In this document: one piece after another, positions 12,104 through 22,526 of the stretch | Numbering within the stretch: the stretch's first letter is position 1 | How the letters are laid out: every line of letters starts with the position of its first letter | The notes under the pieces: model-generated | Databases searched by the model: none | The model's input: the letters and a program-made list of their open reading frames with translations, nothing else | Told to the model about the DNA's origin: nothing | Position numbers and translations under genes: made by a program | From: Agaricus subrufescens | Taxonomy: Eukaryota > Basidiomycota > Agaricomycetes > Agaricales > Agaricaceae | DNA: 64,000 nucleotides | Direction of reading: 5' to 3' | NCBI GenBank assembly: GCA_029945375.1 | Contig: CM057058.1 | Coordinates: 1,860,001 to 1,924,000 of the forward strand

Positions 12104-13682
12104 TCAAGCCACTTTGATCACAATCTTGCCCACATGTTGCTGCGATTCAAAGTATGCAAAAGCATCAATAGCCTCGTCGAAGGTGAAGACCTTGTCAATG
12201 ACCGGCTTGGATTTCTCTGGGTTGGCGACGATGAGCCTGATCATGTTCTTAAACCTATCAAACCCACTCTTTAGTCATTCATCCACAACGAAAGGTTTTT
12301 TGAATGCTCACTGTTCTACGGATCCAATATATATTCCCCGGAGGAGGATAGCTTTTCTGATGATTTTGAGAACGGTGTTTGTAGCAGATGATTCCTATGA
12401 ACGATAAGCAAAGTAAATGAGGGCTTATGTTATATTTCACCTTCGAAACGGCACCAATAAGATGTACAGATCCCGCCATTCTGACAGCGTTGAGGCTCTG
12501 AGTTAGGGTACCCTCACCGCCCACCTATCAAACGTTAGTTCAACAAGAACTAGGGTGGCGTAATTAGAAGTACAAACTTCAAGCACATGGTCAACGCCCA
12601 CGCCACCGGTCTGTGGGTTAGAGTAAACACAGGGCGTTATTATACGAAGAACGCATGCTTACAATCTTCAAAACCTCTCCATCCCACTTTGGTGTTTTCT
12701 TGTAGTTGATGACATGTTGAGCACCAAGTTTGGATGCGAGTTGTAGTTTGTCATCTGAGGAAGAGGTGACAATTACGATGGCACCGGCTGTAAGTGCGAA
12801 TTGAAGGCCGAAGCTAGAAAGGAACATGATTGAGATCTATCCGGTAAAACAGATTCTGAACACAGACATCGATACACCGCCAGTTCCGAGAAGCAAGACA
12901 TAATCACCGGCCTTGATCTGTTTGGAGCTGTAGAGTGCATTATAGGCGGTTAAGGCCGCACAGCTAAGAGACAATCAACGGCTTGTTTGATGTTTGCACT
13001 GGTAATAGAACCTACGGTAGAGTCGATGCCTCCTCATAGCTCAAGAAATCAGGGATCTTGACAAGGGACTATATAACGAGATAGGTAAGTATGTTCTTTC
13101 CAATGACAGTGTTTGCGTACATGACTGTGGAAAGTACGATACTCGGTCAGGACACCGTGAGCTTGTCCTCCCATCGAGGATTGCTGAATAGCGGAGTCGA
13201 GGTCACCGTGAACATGGTCAGCAATGAAATTGGCGCAAACTCGGTCTCCAACTTTCCATTGGGTGACGCCTTGGCCCAGCGCGACGATTTCCCCTGCCAT
13301 ATCCGAGCATGGTACCAGATTGTCTGGAGAGCTTAAGATGATTGAAATCAGTACGAAGAAGTGGTATCATCGTGTATCAGCGCTTACCTAGCACCGTAGG
13401 CACCTGAAGCTATGGCTAGGTCACGATACTACAAAACAAGAAAGAATTTAAAGCTGGTGGCGAACATATATCAGAGATATCTTACATTCAGAGACACTGC
13501 GTGGACTTTAACGAGTACATCAAGCGACTCGGGAAGATGAATTGGCTGGTTGGTCACAGTCAGATTCTTATAGGATCCAAACTGAGAAGTAAAGCCTAAA
13601 TCAATGCATGCCCGGACAACTGAAGTATAATTGGCCCTACCACTGGGATAGAATATTCGCGTTTGAACTGGGGTAGAGACAT
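12104..13682 (-). CDS. Medium-chain dehydrogenase/reductase, quinone-reductase-like (tandem copy b)
   Basis: Same exon plan as the copy ending at 9284. ATG at 13682 (MSLPQFKREYSIPV, intron, FGSYKNLTVTNQPIHLP), then YRDLAIASGAYGA, DNLVPCSDMAGEIVALGQGV, LVKIPDFLSYEEASTLP, AGDYVLLLGTGGVS, FGLQFALTAGAIVIVTS, HVINYKKTPKWDGEVLKI, VRMAGSVHLIGAVSK, and a TGA at 12104-12106 after VIKVA. All checked splice sites keep the frame, so both copies look functional. Sequence identity with copy a is high in exons and also visible in introns, so this is a tandem duplication rather than an old paralogue. Likely an NAD(P)H-dependent oxidoreductase; substrate unknown. Confidence 0.87.
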
Positions 13683-14807
13683 GGCTACTTGTTTCGACTG
13701 GGCGTGAATGTTGCGACGAGTTCCCAGGTTGTTGGGTCAAAAAGGAACTTTCTGCCCATATATATGGCATAGAGCAAAGGTGAGCTGATAAATCCTTCAA
13801 TCTGGGGTATTCGTCATTATTGGTTGATCTCCATTATCTCCGAAATTGAGGCAGTACCGTTGTTGGTAAGGAAAGTTAGGAAACATGCTTACGGAGACAC
13901 TCCCGCCAGCGAGAGCGGCAAAACAGCTTATTACTTGCGGTCTGATCAATTGAGGCTCTCAGATTTCTCGATCCAGAAATATATGTTTACCCCAGAGCCA
14001 AGCCATTAGCCTTGGAATCGATGTACCCAGCCGATGGAACTGTTGGCAGGAAGGCCGTTGGGTATGCTATCGCGACCACAAGCTCATACTACCGTCATCA
14101 CAAGTTTTCTTTATTGTAGAAACCACAATTTTCTTAATTTGTCATGATTTCGGGAGATTTTCGGAAAAAAACAGGTGTGGTCACTGCGCGAACTGAAAAT
14201 GAACTGACAGCCATGTTAGTAAAGTATACTGGATGATAACCAGGGTCGGTCGAGATAAGAATCCTGGTCTTCCAGTTGGCAGTTTATGGCTGAGTAGTGT
14301 TGAGTTCGACTTTGCATGCCCATTAGTCAGTTTTTTCGCACACCCGGCCGAATTTGCAAGGAAAACGACAAGCTGAGCAATAGCCGGGCAGTAGAGGCAA
14401 GCAATCGGGAATCGAGGTGAACATCCCTTCAATAGGGGTAAAATTTGCTCTTGGACCGTTAGATGTTTATCCACAACCGACTATAAGTTTAGTTTGCGGG
14501 ACTGATACAATTAATTGTTAAGTAGCATTATTATACTTCAGTGACCTTACCATAGGAATGAATTTTCTAAACAGTTTTCCATTGTCAGCCACGACCCCAC
14601 TCACTCGTCGACTGGATTGGTAAGGCGCCTCTGTAATACCCTGAGGTAGAACCCGCCCCTGCTGGCGAAGCGGAATTAATTGCTATTGCATAGAAAAATT
14701 ACATGCGGATGAGCCCATGGTTCTGCGTGCTTATGTTATCATTAGCAGGCTCACAACTAACCAAAGCAAAATTTGATTAACGTCCATGCGCGGGATTGCC
14801 CAGACGT
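13683..14807. other. Intergenic
   Basis: A TATATAT run lies near 13757, upstream of dehydrogenase copy b. The rest, to the stop of the lipin gene, has no convincing gene; the short minus frame at 14181-14474 shows no coding features. Confidence 0.5.
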
Positions 14808-17800
14808 TCATAGGTAAGGTATCTTCTGCATCTCTGTGGCGGCCAGCAAATCTTCATCCATAGTCAGATCTTCATCTATCTCTCCTTCCTCATCTTCATA
14901 TTCGTCTCCACTCTCCTTGTCACTGTCGTTCTCATTATCGTCACTATGCTCATCATCTATGCCGAAGTGCATATCATCCAAACTCCCAGGCATACTTGCC
15001 ACACTCCTTCTCCTTGACCTTCGCCCACCCTGCGGTGCATCGACATCACTGTCGGAATCCGATTCCACAGCGTGTGACAAGGTAGGCGATGGACTAACGC
15101 TACGTCTAAGCCCATTGACCAGTCTCTCGAAAGAGGACATCTGTCGTAAATCAGCTTCACCCTCCGGGTCATTACTCAATCCTGTATTATTGCCATCTTG
15201 GGAAGAGTTAAGACCGTTAACGAGTTCATTTGGAGGACTGCTAATGCTGTTCGCACGAGAGCCGCCAATGAGCCTAAAGTTCCGTATCTTGGCAAGTGTA
15301 CTCCGATTTGAAGTCTCTGATTGAGCACTGAGAGTTGGTGAGGGTGGCATTAAGTCGGGAAGTGGGTATTCTGGTACAGGTATTTTCCAATAAGTGAGGT
15401 CCGTGTATTCCGGTGCCCATTTCTTATTAATCGGGGGGAACATCTGATCGACGAGATCGGTCATATGTATATATCTTGGGTCTGGTTTAGTATCAGAAAA
15501 TCAGAAGAAATAAATGGGCGTACGATGATTTGTACCCTGTTAATTCCAATAACTCCATCTTCACCACTCCCGTTGAATCAATCGTAAATATTCTTGCGCT
15601 AGGCACATTGACACTTCGGTAGGACAACGCATCTGTGATCCTATTGCCAAAACCGGCATAGAAAGGATTCTTCGAATGCTCTCCAAACAGTCTCTGTATA
15701 TCACGCAAACAGGCCATCTTGAAAACCTCCGGTTTACGCATGATCACCTCCCTATTTTCCATTGGTTAATCGCTGCTCACCAAAATGAGGACCTACGCGT
15801 ACCTGTGCAGTGAGGCCATGAGCCGGTCAGGGCTCATAATTACAGGCCCCTCGGGAAGCTGATAATCGTTCTGCTTGATACCCTTGAGATATCCTCTTGT
15901 TGCGTCCGCTTGGCCAATAGCACGAGAAGTGAGATACATAATCTTGTACCCGTTTTTAACGATATCAGTGTAAAGTTTTGCCACACCGACATGCGTCCAA
16001 TCGCGCCCGATCATGGCAAAAACATGCCCGAGACCATCAGACCTATAGAATTATGAGAACCCAAGCCCGAGCAAGAATGATGAGGATGAACATACTTAGT
16101 TATTGTGCCATCTATATCTGAGACAACAACGTGGTCCATATAATCCCAGACGAATATGCGAGAAGTACATGCAATTACGCCCGACGATATTGAAAAAGTG
16201 ATCACATTTGCTCCAGGTTTGAGGTCAAGCGCTTTCTATAGGGATGTTCAGTAGGTTCCGAGTGCAGATCTGCCAAAAAAAAAACCGAAACACATACAAG
16301 TTGATCTGACGTCAGCCTTAAAGTCTTTACAAATTTTCTTACTAGCTGCGGCTGCTGTGCAGTGGCAGGTGTAGCAACAGTTTGAGGGGCAACTTCTTCG
16401 TTCAACGTAAGATCGCTCGGCGTAGATGGGAAACCAGGAACGGCTTCTAAGTCCTTCATCAACTTCTCCTCTGAGAACTTTTTGAGGGACGCCTTGTCCA
16501 ATAGCAACGACTGAGCTTCTGCTGTTCCCTATAACAAAACCAAAAGATCAGTACCATATCGAAAAATGGAGAAAGAAAGGCTTACAGCTGGAGGCTCAGT
16601 CGCAGAAGATCTCAGAACAGGTCGTTCTGTAGGAGTCACCGGCACAACATCCACCGTGCTGCGCGATCTATTCCGACTCCACCATTGCACCCAGGACAAA
16701 GAACCGGGTTTCTTTGTTGCCCCATCCCTTGAATCCTCGGCCTCTGCAGCTGCCTTTTGTTCAGGGGTCGGTGGCTCGGACTTGGATTTCGAGTGACGCG
16801 TTGTATCAGTCGGCTCTTCATTCTCAGAAACAAGTCCCTTCTTTGATCTGCTATTCAAAGTGTTCATCCGCCACGACATCAATGCTTCGAATAGGAGGGG
16901 ATTGTCGCATAAGGAAACAAAATGCCCATTCACCCATTTGATGACGAGCGTTGGATTTCTGCAGATGCTATCGTCCTGCAAAAACCTAGAATATGTGATT
17001 TTTCCTTCTTCGAATCGCTGAGCAAACTCGTCGGCATTTGGAATTTGTAACAGATCAATAACGCCTTCCCCTCTCCGACTCTCTCCAAGGTACAGTTGCG
17101 GCCCCGATATCAAGCTGAGCTGGAAGTCTAACGATTTATCGTTGATGGTCAGAAAAAGCGCAGTGTCGTCCTCGTTCTTTGCCGTTATTGTCACGTATGC
17201 ACCATCCAACACGTCTTTGTCCGCCCCTACGCTGCTCTTCCAATTTCCAAACCTTCCGCCTTTACCAAATATTGTTTTCACAGGAGAAGGAGTCGGAAAT
17301 GCCCCCCATTCCCAGGAATACTCCTGCATTTCAGATGGAGATGAGGGTGAGTGACAATCGACCTTCAACCCATGAGGAGAATGAGCCATTGAGATGTTTG
17401 TTGAATGTGAATCGTCGTCAAGGAAAAATTCCGCATCCGTTGGAGGTCGCATGTGATGCTCCTCAAGTTCTGGAGGAGGTTCGGAAGTAGCTCGTAATCT
17501 GCGGCGGATTGACAGTGGGTACGGCTTGTCCTCCGAATCAGGCTCCGTGTCAGAGCTATTGGTAGAATGAATCGCTGATTGGGCTTCTCTCAGCGAGATA
17601 GGTAGTCGCGAAGAAGCTAGAGTGAGTAAACCTGATTAGCGACACTGGATGCAAAGCTCGGAGAAATCGTACGCTTGAGTGAAGGGAACTGGAACTTTGG
17701 TGTGGGCGGATGAATTGTCTGTTCCGATGAACCTCTGGCATGAGTACTGTAGCCCTTCGAGTCCAAAGCCACATCTAAGACTGATTTCAGTGATCTGGGA

Positions 17801-18686
17801 ACAATACGTACCAAAAAATTACTTACCGTGATGGTACTCCACTGCAGGTGCCTCAGCTTCGGGTTTGATGATGTCGTTTGCACGTTCATCCGCGCCTTTG
17901 AATATATTTGATGACTGACTACAGGGTAATACGGGTGAGAAAAGAGCAATACTTAGGTTAGTATCTGACTGACTGTCGTTGAATATTGCTCTGCGAAGCG
18001 GAATGTCGAAGGAAAGAGGGTTGGTAGAATCGTTGTGCTGGTGTAGTGTTGATATCATAAGAGGAATCTTCTACATGTTCCGGAAGCTGGGAGCTACTAC
18101 TGCTAGTGTTTAGATCCAAGAATTCTGGTTCTTGAGATTCGTCGTGTACCTCCTGCTTTGATTCTGCTTGGAAGGCATTCGGGGCTTCCTCGGATACATT
18201 TCCATCACTGAGACGATGATCTGGAACCCCTAAATGGGCATCTGGAGCGTCCAGTTGAACCTCAGAGGCTTCCTCTTCAGGTATCGTAGGCTGGAGAATG
18301 GGTGACGTGATAAGATCCGGAGGGACATCCTCATCTGTTTCAAAGACGAAGAAAGCCTCGCCCGCCTCCCCAATCTTCATATGATACGGTATTGGCTGGC
18401 CATTGACAGATACATCCACCTTTTGAGATACATAGTCAACCCAACATCGAGGAAAAAAACAGACAAGTCTACTCACCTTCTTATCACTCGGCCTTAACAC
18501 CTGCCACTTGCCAAAACGAACGTGGAAGGGTGAACACGCTAGTTCTGTGTCTCCGGTAGGACCAGGTCGTTGGATAACAATGACATCGATAGCGCCAGTT
18601 AAAGTAGAAGGGTTGATGGGCGGCAGCTCCTTATAGTATTGATATGGTGCGCTGATTGCATTGACCGCGCCACGCAAGTAGTTCAT
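14808..18686 (-). CDS. Lipin / phosphatidate phosphatase (PAH1/Ned1 family)
   Basis: Mg2+-dependent phosphatidate phosphatase makes diacylglycerol at the ER/nuclear membrane and controls the split between storage fat and phospholipid. The start [17 protein letters not shown] is the conserved N-lipin opening. N-LIP continues to about 18290 ([17 protein letters not shown], intron, [23 protein letters not shown]). The long middle is acidic and serine-rich, with a lipin-type segment near 17300-16870. The C-LIP/LNS2 catalytic domain runs from about 16480: [12 protein letters not shown] near 16110 is the D-x-D-x-T catalytic motif. It is followed by [44 protein letters not shown] and an acidic tail ending at 14808. 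Around eight introns. Acidic and Ser-rich segments suggest phospho-control, as in yeast Pah1. Divergent from RRP42 over 427 bp. Confidence 0.94.
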
Positions 18687-19113
18687 GGATTGGAAGAGAG
18701 CAGCGTCAGTAAATGAACTAAATATCCAAAACACCCCGCGTCCACATACGCAAATATTATACGTACATAGCCACATCTCAATTACTCCGAAGCTCGAGCA
18801 GCTCAGACAGTAAATCGGTCTCTGCTCTACCGCTCTGGATTTCGAGGTTATGTTCCAGGCATAGTGGCGGGCTCGATTCCCAGTTTCACTGATGCTGTGA
18901 CGGGCCTGAAATGATTGCTCGTCGACATTCTGGGCTGTCAACTGGCCACAATATTCATAGATAGACACAATCTCTACTATACATAGGTTTCAGCTTGACA
19001 GCGAGCACTTGCGCATCTCGCAATGCAATGAGCACTCTTGCACACTGGACATCACTTTCCCACGCCTGATCTCCAAAAAAACCAAAGACCAAGTCCTGAA
19101 AATAGCTTTGACG
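18687..19113. promoter_or_regulatory. Shared divergent promoter, lipin (-) / RRP42 (+)
   Basis: The 427 bp between two divergent start codons must hold both core promoters and leaders. No clear TATA box was seen on either side, in keeping with housekeeping promoters. A non-coding 5' exon of lipin may lie here. Confidence 0.55.
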
Positions 19114-20347
19114 ATGTCAACTATCCTCCTCTCCAAAGCCGAAAAAGCCTACATAGCAACAGGCCTTAAGCAGAGCTCACCACAACGAGCCGATGGTCGT
19201 GATCTTGCAGATTTCAGACTGATTGCTTTAGAGACCGGTACTGCAGATCTTGCAAACGGTTCCTCTCGTGTTTCCATCGGGAGAAATGTGAATGATAATG
19301 GAGGAGGAACGGAGATCTTTGCGGCGACCAAACTTGAGGTTGAGTCTATCTCGATTGACGAAACAACCGAGGGGAGAGAGGGTGGCAGGCTTGCAATTAA
19401 CGTCTCCTGGTAGGTACGCTAGTCCTCAAAAGGATCAACAACCCCGTAATTTCGCTCTGACCCATGTCTTTCAAAAGTTCACCAGCCGCATATCCGCATT
19501 TAACGCAGACTGCTCTAGAAGACCTCCAACATGACCTTACAGCTATTCTTCATACAACCCTCTCACACTCATCTCTACACCCGAGCAACCTCTCAATCAT
19601 CCCCGGCAAAAAATCATGGCTTCTGCATCTAGACCTCCTGATTCTATCGGACGTAGGAAACATTCATGACGCGTTATTTCTTGCGGCCCGCGCTGCTCTT
19701 TGGGACACGAAGGTCCCGAGAACGCGTAGTGTCGAATACAAAGCGCCCAAGAGCAGTATCTCTGGTTCTACGGTGAACGAAGCTGACGACATGGTTGTCG
19801 ATACGACTACGGCCAGTGGGTTCAATACCCGTACTCATCTCATACGCGCGACAGATTTCGAGTTACCTGATTACTGGGATGAGGGTGAAGTCCTCGATGG
19901 TCGCGATCGTTGGCCTGTATGTATCACACTCAATCTGGTGAGTGGTTTATGCAGTCTTTCTTTCCTCACGAATATAAACCATATATTCCAAATAACATTC
20001 CAAGGCACCTCCAATACACTTTCTTGATGCAACACCACCCGAAGAAGCCGCTGTTCCGCTACGGCTATTATTGATATTCTCTTTCTCCCCGTCTTCAACC
20101 TCCCACGAACCGACCTTGCAAGCTATTAGGACATTAGGGATCGGTGAACTTTCACTTGCACAAGTAAAAGATCTTGTTCATGTATGTTGGGTTTTCTTTT
20201 TGCTGAATGTGGTATTGACACGTTTTGAAATAGATTGGACAAAAGCACGCACTAGATCTCTATACAGCCTTGAATGTTAAGCTGAAGGACGAAGATGTCA
20301 GACGGACATTAAAAGCACAAGAGAGATTTGCATCTGCCCGCCGATAA
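19114..20347 (+). CDS. RRP42: Exosome core subunit RRP42 (EXOSC7-like, RNase PH fold)
   Basis: RRP42 is one of six RNase-PH-like proteins forming the ring of the nuclear and cytoplasmic RNA exosome, which processes rRNA and degrades RNA 3' to 5'; eukaryotic ring subunits are catalytically dead. Four exons: 19114-19409 (LSKAEKAYIATGLKQSSPQRADGR), 19478-about 19938 (AAYPHLTQTALEDLQHDLTA and LHLDLLILSDVGNIHDALFL), about 20006-20180 (APPIHFLDATPPEEAAVP), and about 20234-20347 (HALDLYTALNVKLKDEDV). The last exon ends in TAA. The join at 19409/19478 restores a cysteine codon. A short insert, RNVNDNGGG, sits where the family normally runs straight into GTE; no splice pair could remove it in frame. 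Length is close to the family norm. Confidence 0.92.
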
Positions 20348-21048
20348 AAATATTTGTTCGTAGGAAGATGGTATGCAGTTCTTCACATGTCCTCCTCCGA
20401 TGACATCGACGTCATCAGTCCGTCCTCCGTCTGAACCGCGTATCGCGTTTACCTCGTTGCGCAGTATCCTCTTACCCGACAAATGATGGCTACCAGGCTA
20501 TCGGGTATTTTCCTGTTTCTGCGTCAGCCATCTCGATTGAATTGATCATGACTCACTGAACACAGTCCATGGTAATTTGTGGCAAGGCAAACCGGTCTTC
20601 AGTAGCGGGTTGTATAGATGGCCTGTATGATTAACTTAACGCGACCCGGAATCTCCAAGAATCTCAATTGATGCGTTTTGTAACATGCCCGCGCCTGCAA
20701 AAAAGTCTCGTCTGCTAACACCTCGTGAAGGTATGAATTTGTGTGAACAGTAGCCTGAGAGTATTTGAAACGACGGTAATGAAGTGGCAGCGGTTAACAG
20801 ACAATGCTTAAACGTCAATGATTGGGAAAGCAGCTTCGTCTTATGTCTCCTAGACGGTGCCAAGAGAAGCATGGGCTCATCGTTCGCAGGTTCCAGATCG
20901 ATGATGACCATTGTGAATCGGCGAATTACATATATAATTGTCAAACAAACGCATTAGACCACTAACGAACTTTCATTTAACTTTTACAGCAATCTCACTT
21001 TCTCATATACAGTCATTCTAATCCATTCTTATTACTCTACCCGTACAA
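20348..21048. other. Intergenic
   Basis: Nothing gene-like. The stretch just before 21049 is T/C-rich and fits a leader for the small gene that follows. Confidence 0.5.
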
Positions 21049-21488
21049 ATGGAACATAGCCCAAAAGCGATACCTACCCGCTCGTGCAATTGCCTGAGCA
21101 CTGTGACCAACAAGTATGTTGTTACTTCAAGCCGCGCATATATCTACTAGGGAGCTCTGAATGATGTTCTCACTCTATAAGGCCTAACAAACTAGCGCGC
21201 GATGATGATCTAAAGAACAACTTGTGCATGTTGTGTCAGCCTGCCAAGCCTGTAATCCATCTCGAACCAGACGCGAAGAGAAAATTACAGGAAGCTATGA
21301 AGGACGTGAAGGAGGCACAGAAGAGAATCAACGTGAGTGGCGTCAAAGCAACCCTCTCCGTGGCCCATAGTTGACTTGGGTAGATGTTGACCATTGATAC
21401 GGCATTCGCGTCCGGAAATCAGAACAGGGGATGTGTTTCTGAGTATATAGCATTTTTGAGGAAACTCTATGGACCAACGGCATTCTAG
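21049..21488 (+). CDS. Small three-exon orphan protein, 106 residues, cysteine pairs
   Basis: No family recognised. Exons 21049-21113, 21182-21332 and 21384-21488 (216 + 105 nt) join in frame with good GT..AG sites (gtatgt, gtgagt) and end in TAG. The protein starts MEHSPKAIPTRSCNCLS, contains CNC and CMLC pairs about 25 residues apart that could bind a metal, then a charged helical stretch (EPDAKRKLQEAMKDVKEAQK), and ends CVSEYIAFLRKLYGPTAF. The single exons are too short to be found as long open frames. It converges on NDUFB9. The support is only splice-frame consistency. Confidence 0.55.
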
Positions 21489-21682
21489 AATAGAGATTAA
21501 GTTATTCTTTCGCGAGTGAAGGTAGCCACCGAGAAACAAAGCTGTTCTTCAAAGATATAGATGTGTGTCATGCGAGTAGGAGACGGGCGAGTGAAATGCC
21601 AATCGAGGATAAAGTCCATCTATTTGCAGCCGGCTACTGTTCAAGAGGAGCAATGTAGATGGATATATGACTACACATCACT

Positions 21683-22242
21683 CTAATGATGGCCCGCATT
21701 CGCTTCGTGGTCGTACGGAGGCCGTACATCGGGCTACGGAAAAACTGGGTGAATATATGGACACCACTGAGGAAGATAGGACGACACGTACAGGAGTATT
21801 GCGTTCCCTAACCAGACATGTCAGTATATACTTGTTAAAACTGTGTAGGTGGATACACACCATTTCGTACCACCGGGGAAGGAAGGAGCTACGGGCAGGT
21901 ATAAGCCAATCTCGTATCCGGAAAGCTAAACATTGGACTGACCAATATACGGGTCAGGATGCCGTCTGGCAACTAGGTCCCTTTCCGCTTTTTCCAAGAT
22001 TTCAGCCAAAGCACGAGGATCGGTTACATCACTGCGAATACACATCCTAAGAATCGTCCCGACAAGGAGGGACCAGAATCACGACCGTACCGGTTCTTCT
22101 CGAATTCTGCACGAATCAACAGCGCCTGCTCCCGCCACAGGGGCCTGTTAATACACCAGTCAAGCGAGTTTGTGAGGTATCGCTTGTAGAGCGATTTGAC
22201 GTAGATTCTGTGAGCTGAGGAGAAAGCGGTATTGGCAGACAT
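21683..22242 (-). CDS. Complex I LYR subunit NDUFB9 (B22)
   Basis: A mitochondrial NADH:ubiquinone oxidoreductase accessory subunit of the LYR family. Exon 1 from ATG 22242 reads MSANTAFSSAHRIYVKSLYKRYL, then TNSLDWCINRPLWREQALLIRAEFEKNR. After an intron: DVTDPRALAEILEKAERD and RRHPDPYI. Then APSFPGGTKW, ERNTP, and a last exon PDVRPPYDHEANAGHH ending in TAG at 21683-21685. SLYKRYL plus W-R-x-x-A-L-x-I-R-A-E-F is diagnostic. About 120 residues, normal size. The gene needs four introns, one as short as 66 bp, so it is nearly invisible as a single open frame. Confidence 0.9.
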
Positions 22243-22526
22243 GGCGTTTTTCGGGAGCAGCGCCTGAACCAACGGAGTGCCATGTATTATGTAAGCAAGT
22301 GTGCATCGTTACCTCTTCAAAGCACCCTCCGCTGCATGGACACTGCTGCCAAAAAAAAAGTTGGTCTCCATAAGCTTTGTAGTGTTTTTTATATTGGATT
22401 TTAAGTCTCGCAATGAGCGATTTGTCTCCCAACACTTATAGTACTGCCTCTAGAGTTAATTTGCTTACATAATGAGATCAAAAAATATGGGACCGAATCG
22501 CGGATTGCTCAGAGTCATTAGCGACA
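22243..22526. promoter_or_regulatory. Shared divergent promoter, NDUFB9 (-) / RRN3 (+)
   Basis: 284 bp between two divergent ATGs. No TATA box recognised. It contains a nine-A run at 22352-22360, which could disfavour nucleosomes. Confidence 0.5.

Noticed and set aside
19149..19331. Minus-strand frame inside RRP42
   Set aside because: Shadow of the conserved RNase PH exon.
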